Shown piece by piece: positions 42,411 to 55,429 of a stretch of DNA of 64,000 nucleotides. Source of the DNA: Aulostomus chinensis. Its lineage: Eukaryota; Chordata; Actinopteri; Syngnathiformes; Aulostomidae. Position numbers and translations under genes: made by a program. Position 1 is the stretch's first letter. Each line of letters begins with the position of its first letter. The DNA lies in assembly GCA_037954235.1 (NCBI GenBank), contig JBBMOA010000017.1:24979027-25043026 (forward strand), in the 5' to 3' direction. The notes beneath the pieces were generated by a model. That model ran no database searches. It saw nothing but the letters and a program-made list of their open reading frames with translations, and was not told where the DNA came from.

Positions 42411-43880
42411 TACAAGAGCAAATGTTACTAATTAATCTTGTTTGTCTTCAAAGGCTTTTTTTCCAGCATGTTTCCTGAGTCTTTTACAAACACCGGGTTT
42501 TATCATTGGAGTTTTCTTAATTTACGAGTCAATTTCATTGACGGCCTGAGATGATTTAGACCTTGGCTTTGCTTGTCTGCAGGCCATTCATGCAAAAAAA
42601 TGCACTTATCAACAACAATTTAATAATTAATGTAAAATTTCAAAGAAAACCAATATTACTTGTAAAATATTGTGATCTGTGAGCAAAGAACTTTAAATCC
42701 ACAGTAAAAGGTTCTTTAGCAACTAAAATAAAATCTCTCTAGGCATCAATAATCACAACATAAAGTCTCACCACTAAACTATGATAATCAGGCAAACATT
42801 ATGATACAGCAGAGGCTGTCATAAATTAAAAACCAACTAATTATGAGGTCAAGCCAAATTTGCATGTATTTCAGATGCGGTATAAAATGTTTTCGGTGGA
42901 TCTGGATGTCGATGAAACAGTCAGGACATTACTAACTCATCAAACTTGACACTGAAATTGACCAAACTGATCTTCCATTCCTGTTCTCGTTTCCATTCAA
43001 AGTCGGGCCAGTGACTGGAGACACGCCCCCTCCCGTGGCCTCTGTCACATTCCTCCTCTGCAGCGCTGCTTTTCCTTCGTCTGACATTCAGTGTTCAAAT
43101 AGAGCAGCAGCAGCAGCCATCAGCCTGATAGCATCTACTGCCTGGAGGTGAACACACAGGAGCAGATGCTGTGACTACAGCCCATGTCTTGAACTGGACG
43201 TCCCACATTACGTATGTCACGCCAACACGCTGTCTTTCCATCACCCCATGTGTCCTTTTTTTTTTTGTCTGTTAAATTTGCTTCCGCCCTGAACTGAGCC
43301 GGCATCAACCTGCTCATCTTCACATCAAACCTGCAGCCACAGCGGCCTGGGTGGCAGAGAGCCAAGGAGACGTGTTCGGCGGATTCACCAGGAGGCACAA
43401 TCAGTGCGCCCTCAGAAGCCATTTAAAATGTCACACACAAACGGCTTCACCTCCGAATCCAGACCAGAATGAATCTATTAGTTTATTGAGTACTGATAAA
43501 TATTACACTTCCACTGAATAAACAGACCTGGAATCAGAAATAATCAACGCCTGACTACAATTTGGGTTTTTTTACACTTAAAGACATTTAATGAAGTAGT
43601 CGCTGTAAAGTTTATCTCTTTAAGAACAATCCCATTATATGCTGAACTTTCACTGCAAAGTTCTTCTTATGCACCCAAGATAAAAAACAACAACAACTTC
43701 AGAGCACTCTGGGTGAGAGTGAGCACCGAGCGTCAGGGCCTGTTCCAGGAGCAGCCTCAGCAGTTTGTGCTGTCAATATTTTTATGTGATTTTGATGGTG
43801 GGACTTAGGGCCTGCGCTCAGCAGGGGGCCAATCAGCTGCCCCGCAGAGACTCATTTTCAATGGCTGCACATTGACACCA
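42411..43880. other. single-copy non-coding sequence
   Basis: The repeat-free AT-rich block at 42570-42900 contains ATTCATGCAAAA- and TTAATAATTAAT-like words. A 95-codon minus frame (43422-43135) is Cys-containing but has no pattern I recognise. No gene is called. Confidence 0.4.
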
Positions 43881-43882
43881 GA

Positions 43883-43884
<2 letters not shown>

Positions 43885-43915
<31 letters not shown>
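43885..43915. repeat. (CA)n microsatellite
   Basis: CA run of about 15 units. Confidence 0.95.
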
Positions 43916-43917
<2 letters not shown>

Positions 43918-43940
43918 CAAAAACATGTTCAAATGTGGAG

Positions 43941-43979
43941 GAGAGGATGAGAGGGAGTCTCTCTCCCTCTCATCCTCTC
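43941..43979. other. perfect 17-bp inverted repeat, 5-nt loop
   Basis: GAGAGGATGAGAGGGAG is followed after TCTCT by its exact reverse complement CTCCCTCTCATCCTCTC. One arm is almost purely purine. It would extrude or fold into a very stable 39-nt hairpin. There is no target duplication or T-run beside it, and it is 26 bp from a CA microsatellite. Confidence 0.85.
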
Positions 43980-44214
43980 ACAGAAGGCGCCACATTCTGT
44001 GATATCAACAGGAATCAAATGTGTTAAAGCACAACTACTGATTACCTCCCCACCAAGCAGATGTTGTTGCGCCGACACACAGAACGACTAACTGAAGCCC
44101 TCCAGCACCCAGCTCAGGGTAACAAGACTATCTTCTCTGACAGAAGACCTGGATTATATCGCACAATGACCATGACAGTTTGTAAATGTTTTCTATTTGG
44201 ACAGCTTAGCTGTT
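43980..44214. other. single-copy non-coding sequence
   Basis: Nothing is seen apart from the R1 5' extension (GACCTGGATTATATCGC at about 44148). Confidence 0.4.
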
Positions 44215-44375
44215 GTTAGCTTCAAGCTAAATATACGTGGCTGGTTCGTCCTGCATTCTGGAGTCAGGAAGATGTGATGCAGGAGGGTGATAAACATCCT
44301 GGTGAGCTCAAGACTCCTGTTAGTGAGGACCTGAAAGGCAAAACCACACTTTCTGGGTGAAGTTTCACTTTGAAA
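44215..44375 (+). repeat. dispersed repeat R1, copy 7
   Basis: TTAGCTTCAAGCTAAATATA, CGTGGCTGGTTCGTCCTGCA, TTCTGGAGTCAGGAAGATGT, GATGCAGGAGGG, GTGAGCTCAAGACTCC, CCTGAAAGGCAAAACCACAC and TTTCTGGGTGAAGTTTCAC. Confidence 0.75.
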
Positions 44376-47300
44376 ACTAAATCTTAGTTAATGACATTCA
44401 CCTGTCACAACTTGAACCTGTGATTGATACCACACTTAATTCACAGTCACATCTCCTTGTAATTTCACAGCGGCTCTAAAATCCTTCCTCCACCTGCCAT
44501 GTTTCTGGATGACGAATGTTTCTGAGCGAGGCGAGTTGTTCCCAGGAACCACAGCTCCTCACACTCACACCTTGATGGATGCTGCTACTCTCGTCTTGTG
44601 TGTGTAAGCTGACAGCCTGGAATTACACCGCTGCAGGTTTGACCACATCAACTTTTTGCAGTCAAACACCAGACAGACAATCTGGAGATGTATCAGCTTC
44701 CGTCTCACTACGTATGATAAAATACACAGAGATTAAAGTTGCTCCCTCAGATCTTAGCTGCTATTTTACCCGTGTGTGACTGTCGCTGCTCTCGTTGTGT
44801 CGTGTCTGAGCAAAGCAGGCAGCCGTTTCCAGAGGAAATGTTTGATAAGCCACTGTACACGACCTGCACCTGACGGCACAGTCGACCACTGGCTGGCGAA
44901 CACTGAGCAGACAGCCAGATGTTCCCCTCAGGAGTTGAGAGAGAGCGAAACAGAGAGAATGAATACTCTAAAACCTGCCAACAGAAGTGAAGCTGGAGGA
45001 GAATCAGACTTTGGATGTTTTAGTCACCAGACCTCAGCCAACACACGGGCCAATGTGTGACAGCAGACGATGGAACATCTTCACTCGTGGCCTTGTCGGG
45101 ACCAACTGGACATCTCCACTGGCTTCCCTATGAACTGCATGATTTCCATGTCAACTGAAGCAGAAACTGAATGGTTCCAGCTGATTTGCCCAAACAATCC
45201 TGCAGAGCCAGGACGTGCTTTTACAGGCGGAATCTTCCTATCTATACAAAAACACCAGCCTACGACGACTGTCTGCCTAGTCGCCGCTCTGAAAGAGTGT
45301 GTGAGTTTCAACTGAATGCTTTTTTGAAAGGCGCTTCAGTTATTATGGTGTTAATTCTGTTCCTCACCATTTTGTGGCCCACCACGAAACAACGCAGACA
45401 CACAGTTTTGCTGGGAAAGCTTGAAATGTGATTTGATTATTATTCACCCCCCCCCCCCAAAAAAAAAACCTTGTACTGTTATGGGCAAAACTACACTTAA
45501 AAATATTCAAAGTACAGATGAATGATTAGAAAAGCTTTAAAAAAAGGCACGCACGCCTCCACATGCGGCTGTTTTCAGCAATGACTCATTAACTGCCTCT
45601 ATGACAGCCACAGACTTGCGTTGCCACGCTGAAGTTTACTGTGCATGATTGCAATGCCTGTGTTTGCTTTTGTACCTGTGCATTTTCTTTGTCTTTGGCT
45701 GCCGCCGCTCAGGCGATGAGACAGAAAGTGAGAAGTCAATAAGTTCTACTGGTGCTGCTGGAACACACAGTGACAGTAGCTGGAGCTCCAGCTGAGAACC
45801 AAACCCACCTGTCTGAGAACCATTTCTTCTTGAATAAGGCCCTTTAGCACCCAGTATGTGTCCTCACTTGCTCTCATATGGATCAATGGTTAAAATGATC
45901 TTGTCCCAGGACCATGGCAGCAGCAGTGGACGTAGAGCATCAGCTCTGCTCCAGCGCTTCCATCACCATCTCCTCCAGAGCTTGCACTAATGTTAGCAGT
46001 GCTAGCTTAGCCGCTGTGGGTGCTCGTGCCCTCTGTGGAGGTAGAGGGGTACACAGGAGGAGGTTGAAAGCTTCAAGCCCAAAAAAGTTTGAGAAGCATT
46101 GTGTCTGACCATTTTTAATGTCTTTTCCTGCTCTTTTGAATCACTTTTGGCTCCAAGGACCTTTAATTCCAACCCTTCCACCTACCCAGGCTGCCATGTT
46201 ACAGTTTGTTTTCCCTCTCAGAGCAGCTGATGTGCTGTATCCTTGTGGGAAAATCAGCGCTTACACTATCAATAGCTGAAGGCTATGGCAGCATAGAGAA
46301 CTGGCAGTTGCAGTACATCTGTTTCTCACACTTTCAAACTGCTTGCTGATCTTTGAAACACTTTGCATCACTCAAAACTGTAGGACCAAGCTTGAATCAC
46401 CACCTGAAGGTGACATGATAGCTTTATATTGAGGATGTTGGCTTTGTTGTTGTGGGTCGCTCTGACAGCCGCTCCCCTGTGGCGTGACTCCACTCAGAAG
46501 CTGTCAGCTGAGCTCTGTGTTTATCAACCTGCCTGTCAAATACACAATTAACACCACCGTGCTGATAAATCAATTAGTCCTCCCAGGTGATCCCGCCTCA
46601 TCATCAGAATCCAATCATCTCCCAGAGTTACGAAACCAGTCAGATTTGACTGAATCCATTATTAGAACATGCTGCTAAACCGCTCTCTGGGGTTTGAAAA
46701 TGACTCATTTTTTGAATCAATAGCAAGTCTGGAACCTTTAAGGCCAAGCTGTTTCTAACTGTATCAAAGAGGAAACACTCCCACGCATGGTTAATTTGAA
46801 TAAAGTCTCATTCCTGCAGCCTCATTTGATCTTTTGAGGCTTTTTTTTTTTAACACAACTTTCTGGAGTTTCATTGTACTTTTCGAATCATACCTCTGTA
46901 ATGGAGTGATACCTACGACAGAGCCAGGCACTCCAGCCGGTACATAACCTACATGATCATGCGCCACCAGCCGGATGTGGGGATTTGCAGCCATGGCTGT
47001 TGTGACATAGCTGGGGGTTTCTTCTCATTCATAAGATTTGTATGTAAACCCAAACCTCGACCTTTCTCTGATCCAAAAAAAAAAAAAAAAAGAAATCCCA
47101 AAATATTTTATTTTCCACTGAGATGAACAGGAATGTCCATCATTTCGCTTGAGGTTCTCAGGGTTTGTGCAGGTGGGACCGCCGCGGGGGAGGCAGACCT
47201 ACCAGCAAGGAGGCTAAATCCTGTGTGCTAACACCTGACACCGGCACATCTGTGAGGGAGTTGTTGGGTGGTGAGCCTGCTGGGGGGGCTGGTCGTGTCT

Positions 47301-48040
47301 GTCCTTCAGTATTTTTAGAGATTATGCATGGAATACTTGCATACCTCTCTGAAATATATCATACCGATTTTTACAATGTTGCTACTTGCAGAGGCAAGTC
47401 AGTATAGGTGGAGTGACATTCTGTGCTACTAAACAAAATACTAAACACACTCATGGGTGAAATAAAGGAAGCCGGCTAACGCTGGTCGTCAGCTCAGTGG
47501 CTCTAATGCTGCCATCGGTGAAGTGCTGTCTAGGGTTCGCTTGCCATTCTGTTTCAGATCATACTGACAACTTCCACCTTGACACTTGCAGCATCAAGCA
47601 GCATTGGGAGCCTGAATGCGCTGGTGTTGGTAAAAAGTCAAACTTTGTGATGAACTTCGCCCACGCTATGCATGAGGGAGTCATTTTGGTTGACAGCTTG
47701 TATCTGAGGATCACGGATCTCCTACCAGCTTCCTATTTATAGAGCAGCTGTTTGAATGTTTCTTATCTGCCATTCAAATGTCAAATCAGTCAAACAGCTC
47801 TCCCAAGTTAGCAGCATACCTGCGGTGCACATGCATAATAACCATGGAACGCATCAGGAAACAATCTACTGCTTCTCCTCTGATATCCTCACACTTGTGC
47901 CCACATTTATATATTTATCTTTATGGAAATAAACTGTCAGCAACACTCACAAAGAGGAGAAAACAGTGAGAAGTGAGGGAAGCAGTTGTTATGGTATCAC
48001 GTTGGTTGATTAGTAACATTACACAGTTACAATTGGTCAA
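44376..48040. other. single-copy non-coding sequence
   Basis: Poly-C/poly-A tract at about 45448-45469 and an A run at about 47076-47091. Open frames of 60-94 codons at 44.6-47.7 kb have no recognisable domain. No gene or RNA structure is seen. Confidence 0.45.
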
Positions 48041-48163
48041 GTGTGTGTGTGTGTGTGTGTGTGTTGTTTTAGGAGCCAGACAATGAAAATGATACTTTAT
48101 GTGTTTGTTAATACAGGATGTGGTCAAGAAGAATGTTGACAGTGTGAATCTGTTTGTGGGATC

Positions 48164-48197
<34 letters not shown>

Positions 48198-48250
48198 CGT
48201 GTGTGAGTGAGTGAGTGTATGTGTATGTGCGTGTGAGTGTGTGTCTGTGT
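48041..48250. repeat. TG-rich tracts
   Basis: (GT)n at 48041-48064 and a longer degenerate TG run at 48165-48250 with GAGT interruptions, separated by about 100 bp of unique sequence. Confidence 0.9.
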
Positions 48251-48752
48251 ATAACCTCCAAACCCTCTGATGAAATACTGCCGTTTCCTTCCCGCCTGGA
48301 GACAAGTTGAGCATATATGAGCAGGGCTACTAGTCATAAATCAAGAGGAAAGTCATGCGATGAAAGAATGAAATAAGAAAGAAGGAGATGAGGGAGAAAG
48401 AAATGTAGCTGAGTGAAGAGAGGAGGAGGAGGAGGAGGAAGGATGGAGAAAATACTGCTGTGCGTGCAGTAACGTAATTTCATATGCACTTAAAAAAGTG
48501 GATGCACCCTGAACAACAAGCTACAGTATCATCTGATGGACAGAGTCGATGGATGAGGATGTGACAGCACAGCCCACAAACCAAAAAGTTTGGTGCTGTT
48601 AAAGTAAAAATGACTGTTGACACCACACAGAAAGATACGAATTAATTCAATTAAGACATGAACCGTCTGGCAGGCAGGACATGAAGAATAACCACCAATA
48701 ACACACCAGCGATGTGTATATGTTGAGATACTGTATATATTAGAAGATGACT

Positions 48753-48757
<5 letters not shown>

Positions 48758-48806
<49 letters not shown>
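48758..48806. repeat. (AC)n microsatellite
   Basis: AC run of about 24 units ending in GCG. Confidence 0.95.
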
Positions 48807-48807
<1 letters not shown>

Positions 48808-48898
48808 GAATCATGGATGGAGGTCAATAAGAGTGTCCTTCCTGCACCAGCTGTGTGTTCATGAGAATGAGAAGAGGGGACAGAATTGGAACACCTTC

Positions 48899-49064
48899 AC
48901 ACAGATAGACAGACTGATTCACAGACAGACAGAGAGACTCAGACAGACAGACTCAGACAGACAGACAGAGAGACTCAGACAGACAGACTCAGACAGACAG
49001 ACTCAGACAGACAGACAGAGACAGACTCAGACAGACAGACAGAGACAGACACAGACGCAGACGG
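48899..49064. repeat. (CAGA)n-based minisatellite with ACTCAGA spacers
   Basis: Alternating (CAGA)2-4 blocks and GACT/GAGAGACT breaks give an irregular higher-order period of 16-36 bp. It translates as Gln/Thr/Asp/Arg repeats, which are artefacts. Confidence 0.95.
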
Positions 49065-49219
49065 GTTTGAAGCAGCACTACAAGCTGGTTTCATGTCTGG
49101 AACGCAGAGGCAGCGTTCTGTGTATTCCCAGGTTGAATCTTCTCACAGGTGCTGAACAGTTCCAGCTGATTTGAGGTCTCAGCACGATGAGGTTAACTTG
49201 ACCGATGAAGCCTGGTGAG

Positions 49220-49349
49220 ACTGACTGGCTGACTGACTGACTGACTGACTGACTGACTGACTGACTGACTGACTATCCATCCATCCACCATCTATCCATC
49301 ATCCATCTATCATCTATTTATCCATCTTTCCATCCCTCTATCCATCCAT
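49220..49349. repeat. compound (CTGA)n-(TATC/CATC)n microsatellite
   Basis: About 13 units of a CTGA tetramer switch directly to ATCC/ATCT tetramers that run to about 49349. Confidence 0.95.
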
Positions 49350-50640
49350 GTGTGTATCTTGTCGTTCTTGCAGGTCAGGACCTGACCCCTGCAGCTACGT
49401 CCAGGACCACCAGGAGTGTTTAGTGAGGCCTGACTTTTAACTGCTCTCCAGAATTCAAACACACCTCTTGGTGTTGGAGTGACGTAGGGAAGTCGTGTGT
49501 GCCTGTGCGTGACGTGAAGATAATGAAACATTAATGACACTGTGACTGGGAGCTGGTGTCGCTGGTGTTGCCGTTTGTTACATCACTTGATGGGTGCGAC
49601 TGTCTGAACCGTCAGCCATTACTCCTCTGTGAAACGTCTTTAGAGTAATGATGAAACGTCTGCATAGAAGACAGTCCACCTTCACTCGGTGCTCTCAGAC
49701 AAGAGCGCCGCAGCGACGGGCCGTCCCACAGCTTAGCGTCAGCACCCATGGTTCCCTCCTCCTTACATTTCTGAATTTTGATTTATGACTTTCAGAAAAC
49801 AATAATGCCTTAAAAAAAATTACATTGATGGCACCCTTGTATTAACCCCAGACTTTATTTCAAGCATTGAAGTTACAAACTAAAAAAACCCCAAACCTTT
49901 CAACCCTGAGATGAAGGACCTGAACGTTCATCAACTTATTTCCAGGTATTTGGCCTTAAAAACTCCATTTCAAGCTACGTTGTCACAAGCTAGCACTGAC
50001 AAGTCACCCGCGTCTGTTAAAGCCGCAGTACATTAACTTCATCGGCGTTATTCTCTCCTCGCCAGCCTCGTCGGAGACGGGCTTTATTTTCAGAAGCAAA
50101 AAAGTCAACCGTTTTACATAAACCAGGTCCATGAAACCAGATTCATGTGGCGGCTCTGCGTGCTTGTTGTATTGACAGTGTTTGCTGGGCTGACAGCAGT
50201 TACTGCACACGATCGATGAGCAGAGAGGAAGAGGCAGAGAGCCATAACTCGTGTTCTGAGAGTGACATTGATCTGACCTCGGACGACACGAGCCACAGGG
50301 ATTCATTAACCTCAAAGAACTCAAGAGATGTGTTCGCCCACTGGAACCCGCAGGAAAACTACAGAGTAATTTGTCTTGTACTATGTCTCTGTTCTCTATG
50401 TAACCAGTTATTACTGCATTCCAAAGAGGTGAGAAACTTCACCCTTCATCCTAATCAGAAGCTTGAAACTGTCAAGCAGCAAACGGGCTGTGGGGTCCAC
50501 GTGTGTTCGGCTTATGACACATTTGTTTGTTGTGTTTAATCACTTCCACATCCTCCGAATGTGGTCGTTCCTGTCGGACCGTGCTACCTGCACCCTATTC
50601 ATTCCAGGGGATCGTCCTTATTTTGAGAGTTAACGTTTTT
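49350..50640. other. single-copy non-coding sequence
   Basis: Overlapping frames of 106 (minus, 50324-50004) and 130 (plus, 50147-50539) codons share the same DNA in opposite directions. Neither has a recognisable domain. Confidence 0.45.
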
Positions 50641-50689
50641 GTTGCTTCTTTATCTCTTCTGTTTTCCACCCTTCTCACTCTTGTCAAGG

Positions 50690-51060
50690 AAACATCTCTG
50701 GAACACCCATGAGGGAATGTCCTCAAAACTGACACGGATACCCTCTGCTACCTACTGGGAATTCCTTGAGGGAAAGTCCCTCGCATCCACTGAGACTTGA
50801 AGAGGAACTGGTAGTCAAAGGTCCCTGTTATTTCATATGTATGTGATATATGTCACATTCTTGTGGATGTCACATATCACCTTGAGGGAATTTGTGTCCA
50901 CTGGGACTGGGTGATAAACTGGATGTCAGTATTTTGGTGATCAAAGGTCAAGCTCACCTCACAACAACGTGATATCTGAGGAACTCTTGAGGAAATTTCT
51001 TCAAAGTCAGCTGAGGAGGGGCTTAAAATTGTGGATGTTAAAGTTCACGGTCAGGCAGAT
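50690..51060. repeat. dispersed repeat with internal ~120-bp units (TTGAGGGAA / GGTCAAAGGTC family)
   Basis: Three degraded units share CTTGAGGGAA- or GAGGGAATG-type words, a CACTGRGACT word and GTCAAAGGTC near their ends (around 50695-50825, 50880-50955 and 50985-51055). The same words (GACAAAGGTCGAGGTCACAG) recur at about 55437. I recall this as a repeat widespread in fish genomes, but the class is not assigned. Confidence 0.55.
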
Positions 51061-51631
51061 GCAATGCTGCTAGTCTTTCAGCCGATTGATGACTTCAAAT
51101 CACAGTCTGAGAAGTCAGGACAGAGCGAGGAAGCGCGTCTGTGTATGGTTGCATCATCGGGATTTTGTCTGCATTGTCTAACATCTTCTTGGAGCAGGAG
51201 GACCGTCTGGGGGAAAAACCTCCACTTCTCTGTCTGGAGCCGTCACACGAAACCCACTGTGAAAAGAGAGAGCCGTTTTACAAACCTGGATGCAAACACT
51301 GTCTACGCTGCTGGGTATGGGTGGAGGTAACGGAGCTAACAGGCTAGCGTCCTTCACCTTTCCCTTTAAGACGCAGTTGGGACGGATTAGCCATAAAAAC
51401 AACGCACTCGATGATACAGCTTTGTATCATCATTATTACATACATCATTGACTGTACACGGACTGGAGGGGCATATAAAAGCAAGGGTGGCTTAAATAAA
51501 GACCGAATGAAAAGATTAAGACAGAGAGAGAGAGAGAGAGAGAGTTATGAAGACAGACTCAGAGGTTTATGGAGGTCTAAAGGTCAGTGTAAAAGTCTGG
51601 CCTTCACTTTGACTGATGCCACTGACATTTA
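51061..51631. other. single-copy non-coding sequence
   Basis: (AG)n lies at 51522-51544. No gene is seen. Confidence 0.5.
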
Positions 51632-51636
51632 AACAC

Positions 51637-51707
<71 letters not shown>
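51632..51707. repeat. (CA)n microsatellite
   Basis: CA run of about 36 units with one GCAC break. Confidence 0.97.
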
Positions 51708-51709
<2 letters not shown>

Positions 51710-54700
51710 ACTGCAAGCACAATATTTTCCGTTGAACTGTTGCTGTACAGAGGGAAGTCTACCCGATATGAACCCAGACTATCAGAGTTAAATACCCAGC
51801 AGGCTGCTCAGCATCTGCCTGGGTTCTGGACTTGTGGACCCTTTTAGCGGCGCCCTCCCTTTATTTGCTTGTGTTCATCTTTCAGTCCCTCTGCAGAGAC
51901 TCTAGACCTCAAGTTGTTTTCAACTCGAAGGGTTTTTCTGTCCTCTTTTTCTCCAGTTTGCTGATGCATTTCATGGACCAAAAAAACTACAGTATAGTCC
52001 ACGCAAAGTTGTTATCCTGGGGAAGGAAACTTGTAAAAACCTGGATACATTTTTACACGATGATGAACAGATTCATCTGGAAACGTGACGAGTTCTTCCT
52101 CGGTCAATCCTACCCCCCCAAGTTTGATGCAACTTTTTTTGCAGTTCTGCAGACAGATGGACAGACAGTCAGACAGAAGGACAGACAGATGGACAGACAG
52201 CACAGAAAACACAATGTCCTTGGTGGAAATAACAGAGGTGCCACAGCAGAACATGAGTTTGGATAGGAGCTCTGATCATGTGTTCCTCTCTGACGAGCCT
52301 GCTGTGGTTTATTTGTCCCTGGAACTGGAGCTTGTGCGGTGCTACACCAGCCACACAACATTAAGCATAATATGCAAATCTCTCTCACTCTCTACTCCGT
52401 TCTGTTTACCTGAAACTGCTGCTGGAGGTACGGACTTTAAAAAGTAATTACTGCTTGTGTAAACGTGAAAGAGAATCTGTATTAGCTCCACTTATTTCAC
52501 TGTTACGAGTCCCGCAACTGCCTAATAGTGTAATAAAATGACAAATTGGAAGCATTCTGTTTTCAGAGACTTAAGACTAAATCCTTGGACTGGGGAGCTT
52601 GTTTGTCTGGCTCAACATGGCTTTTGTGAATGCAGGTTTTGGAGGAAGATTTGACTCATGGGACTTCTGCCACTGATCTGATGTCACCAGAATCAGGTCA
52701 CTAACGGTTCTGTGTTAGCTGGGATGTCTAGTGTTATCCCATATTTTGGGCTGCGTAGATCCAATAGCAACATCTGGGCCTTACAGGACATCCCGCGTCC
52801 ATCAGGAGCCTCTGGAGAGATGGGAATATGAAGGGAAGCAAGAAGAAGGCCAGGAGAAAGAGATGAGGGAGGGAAAGAAGAAAGAGAGGTAAATATTAAC
52901 TGGAGCAGACGTGAGAATGACACGAGGAGGCAGGAGGGCAGAAGTGGAGAAGTGGTGTTGCAAGTTTGGATTTGAGGAGTGAAGAAATGGGAGGAAAAGA
53001 ATGAAAGAAAGATGAGGAAATGGGATGTAAAAGACTGTGAAAATGGAGAGGAAGGGCGAAAGAAGAGCAGATTTACGAGAACAAACATGAATCCTGCTGC
53101 ATCCTCAGTTTATGATCAGAAACTTTTTTAGTTTCATATTTGAACATAAATTTTGTCTCTTTTCAGGGAACAGAAGTGAAGATGATTCGTCCTCAGCGTT
53201 TGAGGAGTGCAATTAGATAAACTATAGAATGACTGAGGTCTAAAGTCCATGTCCTGCAGATTGTTAGACCTTCTTTTCAATCAAAAGTCTAATGAAATAG
53301 TGTTTTATATACAGTGACATCTGCATATCCAGGAGATGGCGGCCCTCTCCTGGGTTGCATTCAAAGCAAGGTGAGCAGTGGTTTGATTTCAGTTAATCAA
53401 GTTTAGTTGAAATTATCCATCGCTTAACAAACGCGATGTTAATTAGCATCTGTTGTCCCAAGGGGGGCAATTATTCGATTCAAAGCTTAAAATCACCCCA
53501 GAGACACGACTGCAAGTAAAACCTGATCAAATTAAAGTTCAAGGTTTAATGCTCCTCCTGTTGGTGGTTTTTGAGATGAAAACCATCAGGGCGCCATTAT
53601 GGAATGAGAACGCATCAGAAGCAGTGGAACATTTGATCAAAAACTGTATGCAAATCTGACAAGATAATTAATGTTGAAGACATTGTTATTTTTACAGAAT
53701 TAAACACAAAAATGCAGGATCTTCTCCTCTGTAGCTGAGCTGTGTACATTCACACAGCAACATGAGCTGAACTTTTACTTTGATTTTCCCAGCTGGGCAA
53801 CGTTCTACTTCGCATTTACATTTGTATATTTTACTAATTAATCACAGATTGTCTCACTGTGGAGAAAACAAACGAGATCTGAAGACAGCAGTTCAGTAGC
53901 ATCTAAATGCTACGAGCGTGGATCAGAGAGAATTCTCCTTAATTACACCTCAGGGAGGCAAATCAGTTCTTAACCACCATCATCAAATCTTTGCTGTCCT
54001 GCAGATGTGTCCTATCGTTGCGTGTTTTTCCAGTTGGGTGAAAGTGTGTAAAAGTCTTTTCACACCCATGACTGTATCAATATTGATACTCTAGTTAGTG
54101 CACAGGGTTCTGAAGCCAGTCAGACATCTGCCCACAGCACCCAGGACTACGCACACAACTTCAGACAGATTTGGCGAGGAGATGAACAGGAAACAGACTG
54201 TCGTCAGGTCAAACTCCTTCACTCTACACTTCAGCTCTGATGCAAGAGGAAGAAAAGACAGAATGAGAGAGAAAGAGTAGAGAGAGGACAACATACGTTC
54301 AGCACAAGGCTGAAGTGATGAGAGCAGCCTGCCGAGGTGTGTTTACCAAAATAACGAGCCCAGAAGGCCTGCCACTTGACACCGGAGCAACATCCTTCAT
54401 TAGATGGATCCTCGGGGCGAGAGGGGAAATCCACTCAAAATTAGGTGGAAAGACTTGAATGAGATGTCAGGAGCCTCTCTGTCTCTGAGCTGGAGGAGAC
54501 GGATCGTGTTCTGCTGCATGTCGCAGCCACTGCAGATGTTGAACTCCATATTTCACTCCGCCCTTTCTTTTCAACTCCAGCAACCTTTCATTCAAAAGGA
54601 GAACTTGGCTCTATTGGACCTCAAATTTTAAACAACATTCAGGAGTTCAGCAAAGGAAAATGTTTTTACGTGAGAATCAATGTGAGTGTCGATCCACTGC

Positions 54701-54868
54701 TGTGAAGGTGTTTGTTGGCGGAGGTAAACAGCAGCTGCCGTCAATCGATTCATCAACTTTTCCACCTCGCCGAGGCGACGTCGTCGAACCAACAGACAAA
54801 CTTTGGAAGCCAAAGTAACCTGATCATTAGTTTGAGGATGTTTTATCACCTTCAATGATCTGTGTTGG
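51708..54868. other. single-copy non-coding sequence
   Basis: An ACAG-type tract lies at about 52149-52201 and a purine-rich stretch at about 52810-53080. The AT-rich, repeat-poor block at 53400-54080 has no open frame of note. No gene is called. Confidence 0.45.
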
Positions 54869-54903
54869 CACGCACGCGGACACACACACGCGGGCGGGCG
54901 GGC

Positions 54904-54964
<61 letters not shown>
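54869..54964. repeat. (CA)n with internal (GGCG)n
   Basis: CGCACGCGGACACACACACG, then about four GGCG units, then about 28 AC units. Confidence 0.95.
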
Positions 54965-54966
<2 letters not shown>

Positions 54967-55040
54967 TACTTCCTTTTGCTTTCCATTTGTTTTGTTTGTT
55001 CGTCTATTATTTAACATGGAGCTAATACTCTGTACAAGTG

Positions 55041-55110
55041 CTGTGTGTGTGTGAGTGAGTGTTTGTGTGTGTGTGAATGAGTGTTTGTGTGTGTGTTTGT
55101 GTGTGTGAGA
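55041..55110. repeat. degenerate TG tract
   Basis: TG runs broken by GAGT and TTTG. Confidence 0.85.
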
Positions 55111-55420
55111 CTGTCTGCAAAACAAAGCTTTATTCTGCTCCTGAATCATTTGAGCTTTCTTTCAAACCCTGTCATTAATCAAGTCATTTGTTCCATTTTT
55201 TTCTTCCTGTTCTCATTTTATACCCATGAAGACGGATTAACCACAAAACCAGATTAAATGTCTCTCTTGACAATTTTTATACCGCGGCGCCGGGGACAGC
55301 TGTGAACGGCAGGCGTTTTTCTTTTCCTCAAGTTGTGCATCAGGCCGTCAATTCTCATTAACGCGACATCTCAGATTTACTTCAGATACGAGACCGACAT
55401 CCACCGGGACTCTGGGAAGA
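55111..55420. other. single-copy non-coding sequence
   Basis: No gene or repeat is seen. Confidence 0.5.
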
Positions 55421-55429
55421 ACCCTAATA

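Noticed and set aside
47921..48337. 138-codon minus-strand frame
   Set aside because: Dominated by translated TG tracts.
50835..50880. Inverted repeat around GTGATATATGTCACAT
   Set aside because: Arms align only with gaps, and it is better explained as part of the degraded dispersed repeat.
54628..55149. 173-codon minus-strand frame
   Set aside because: Runs through (CA)n and TG tracts. The middle is pure Val/Cys repeat.
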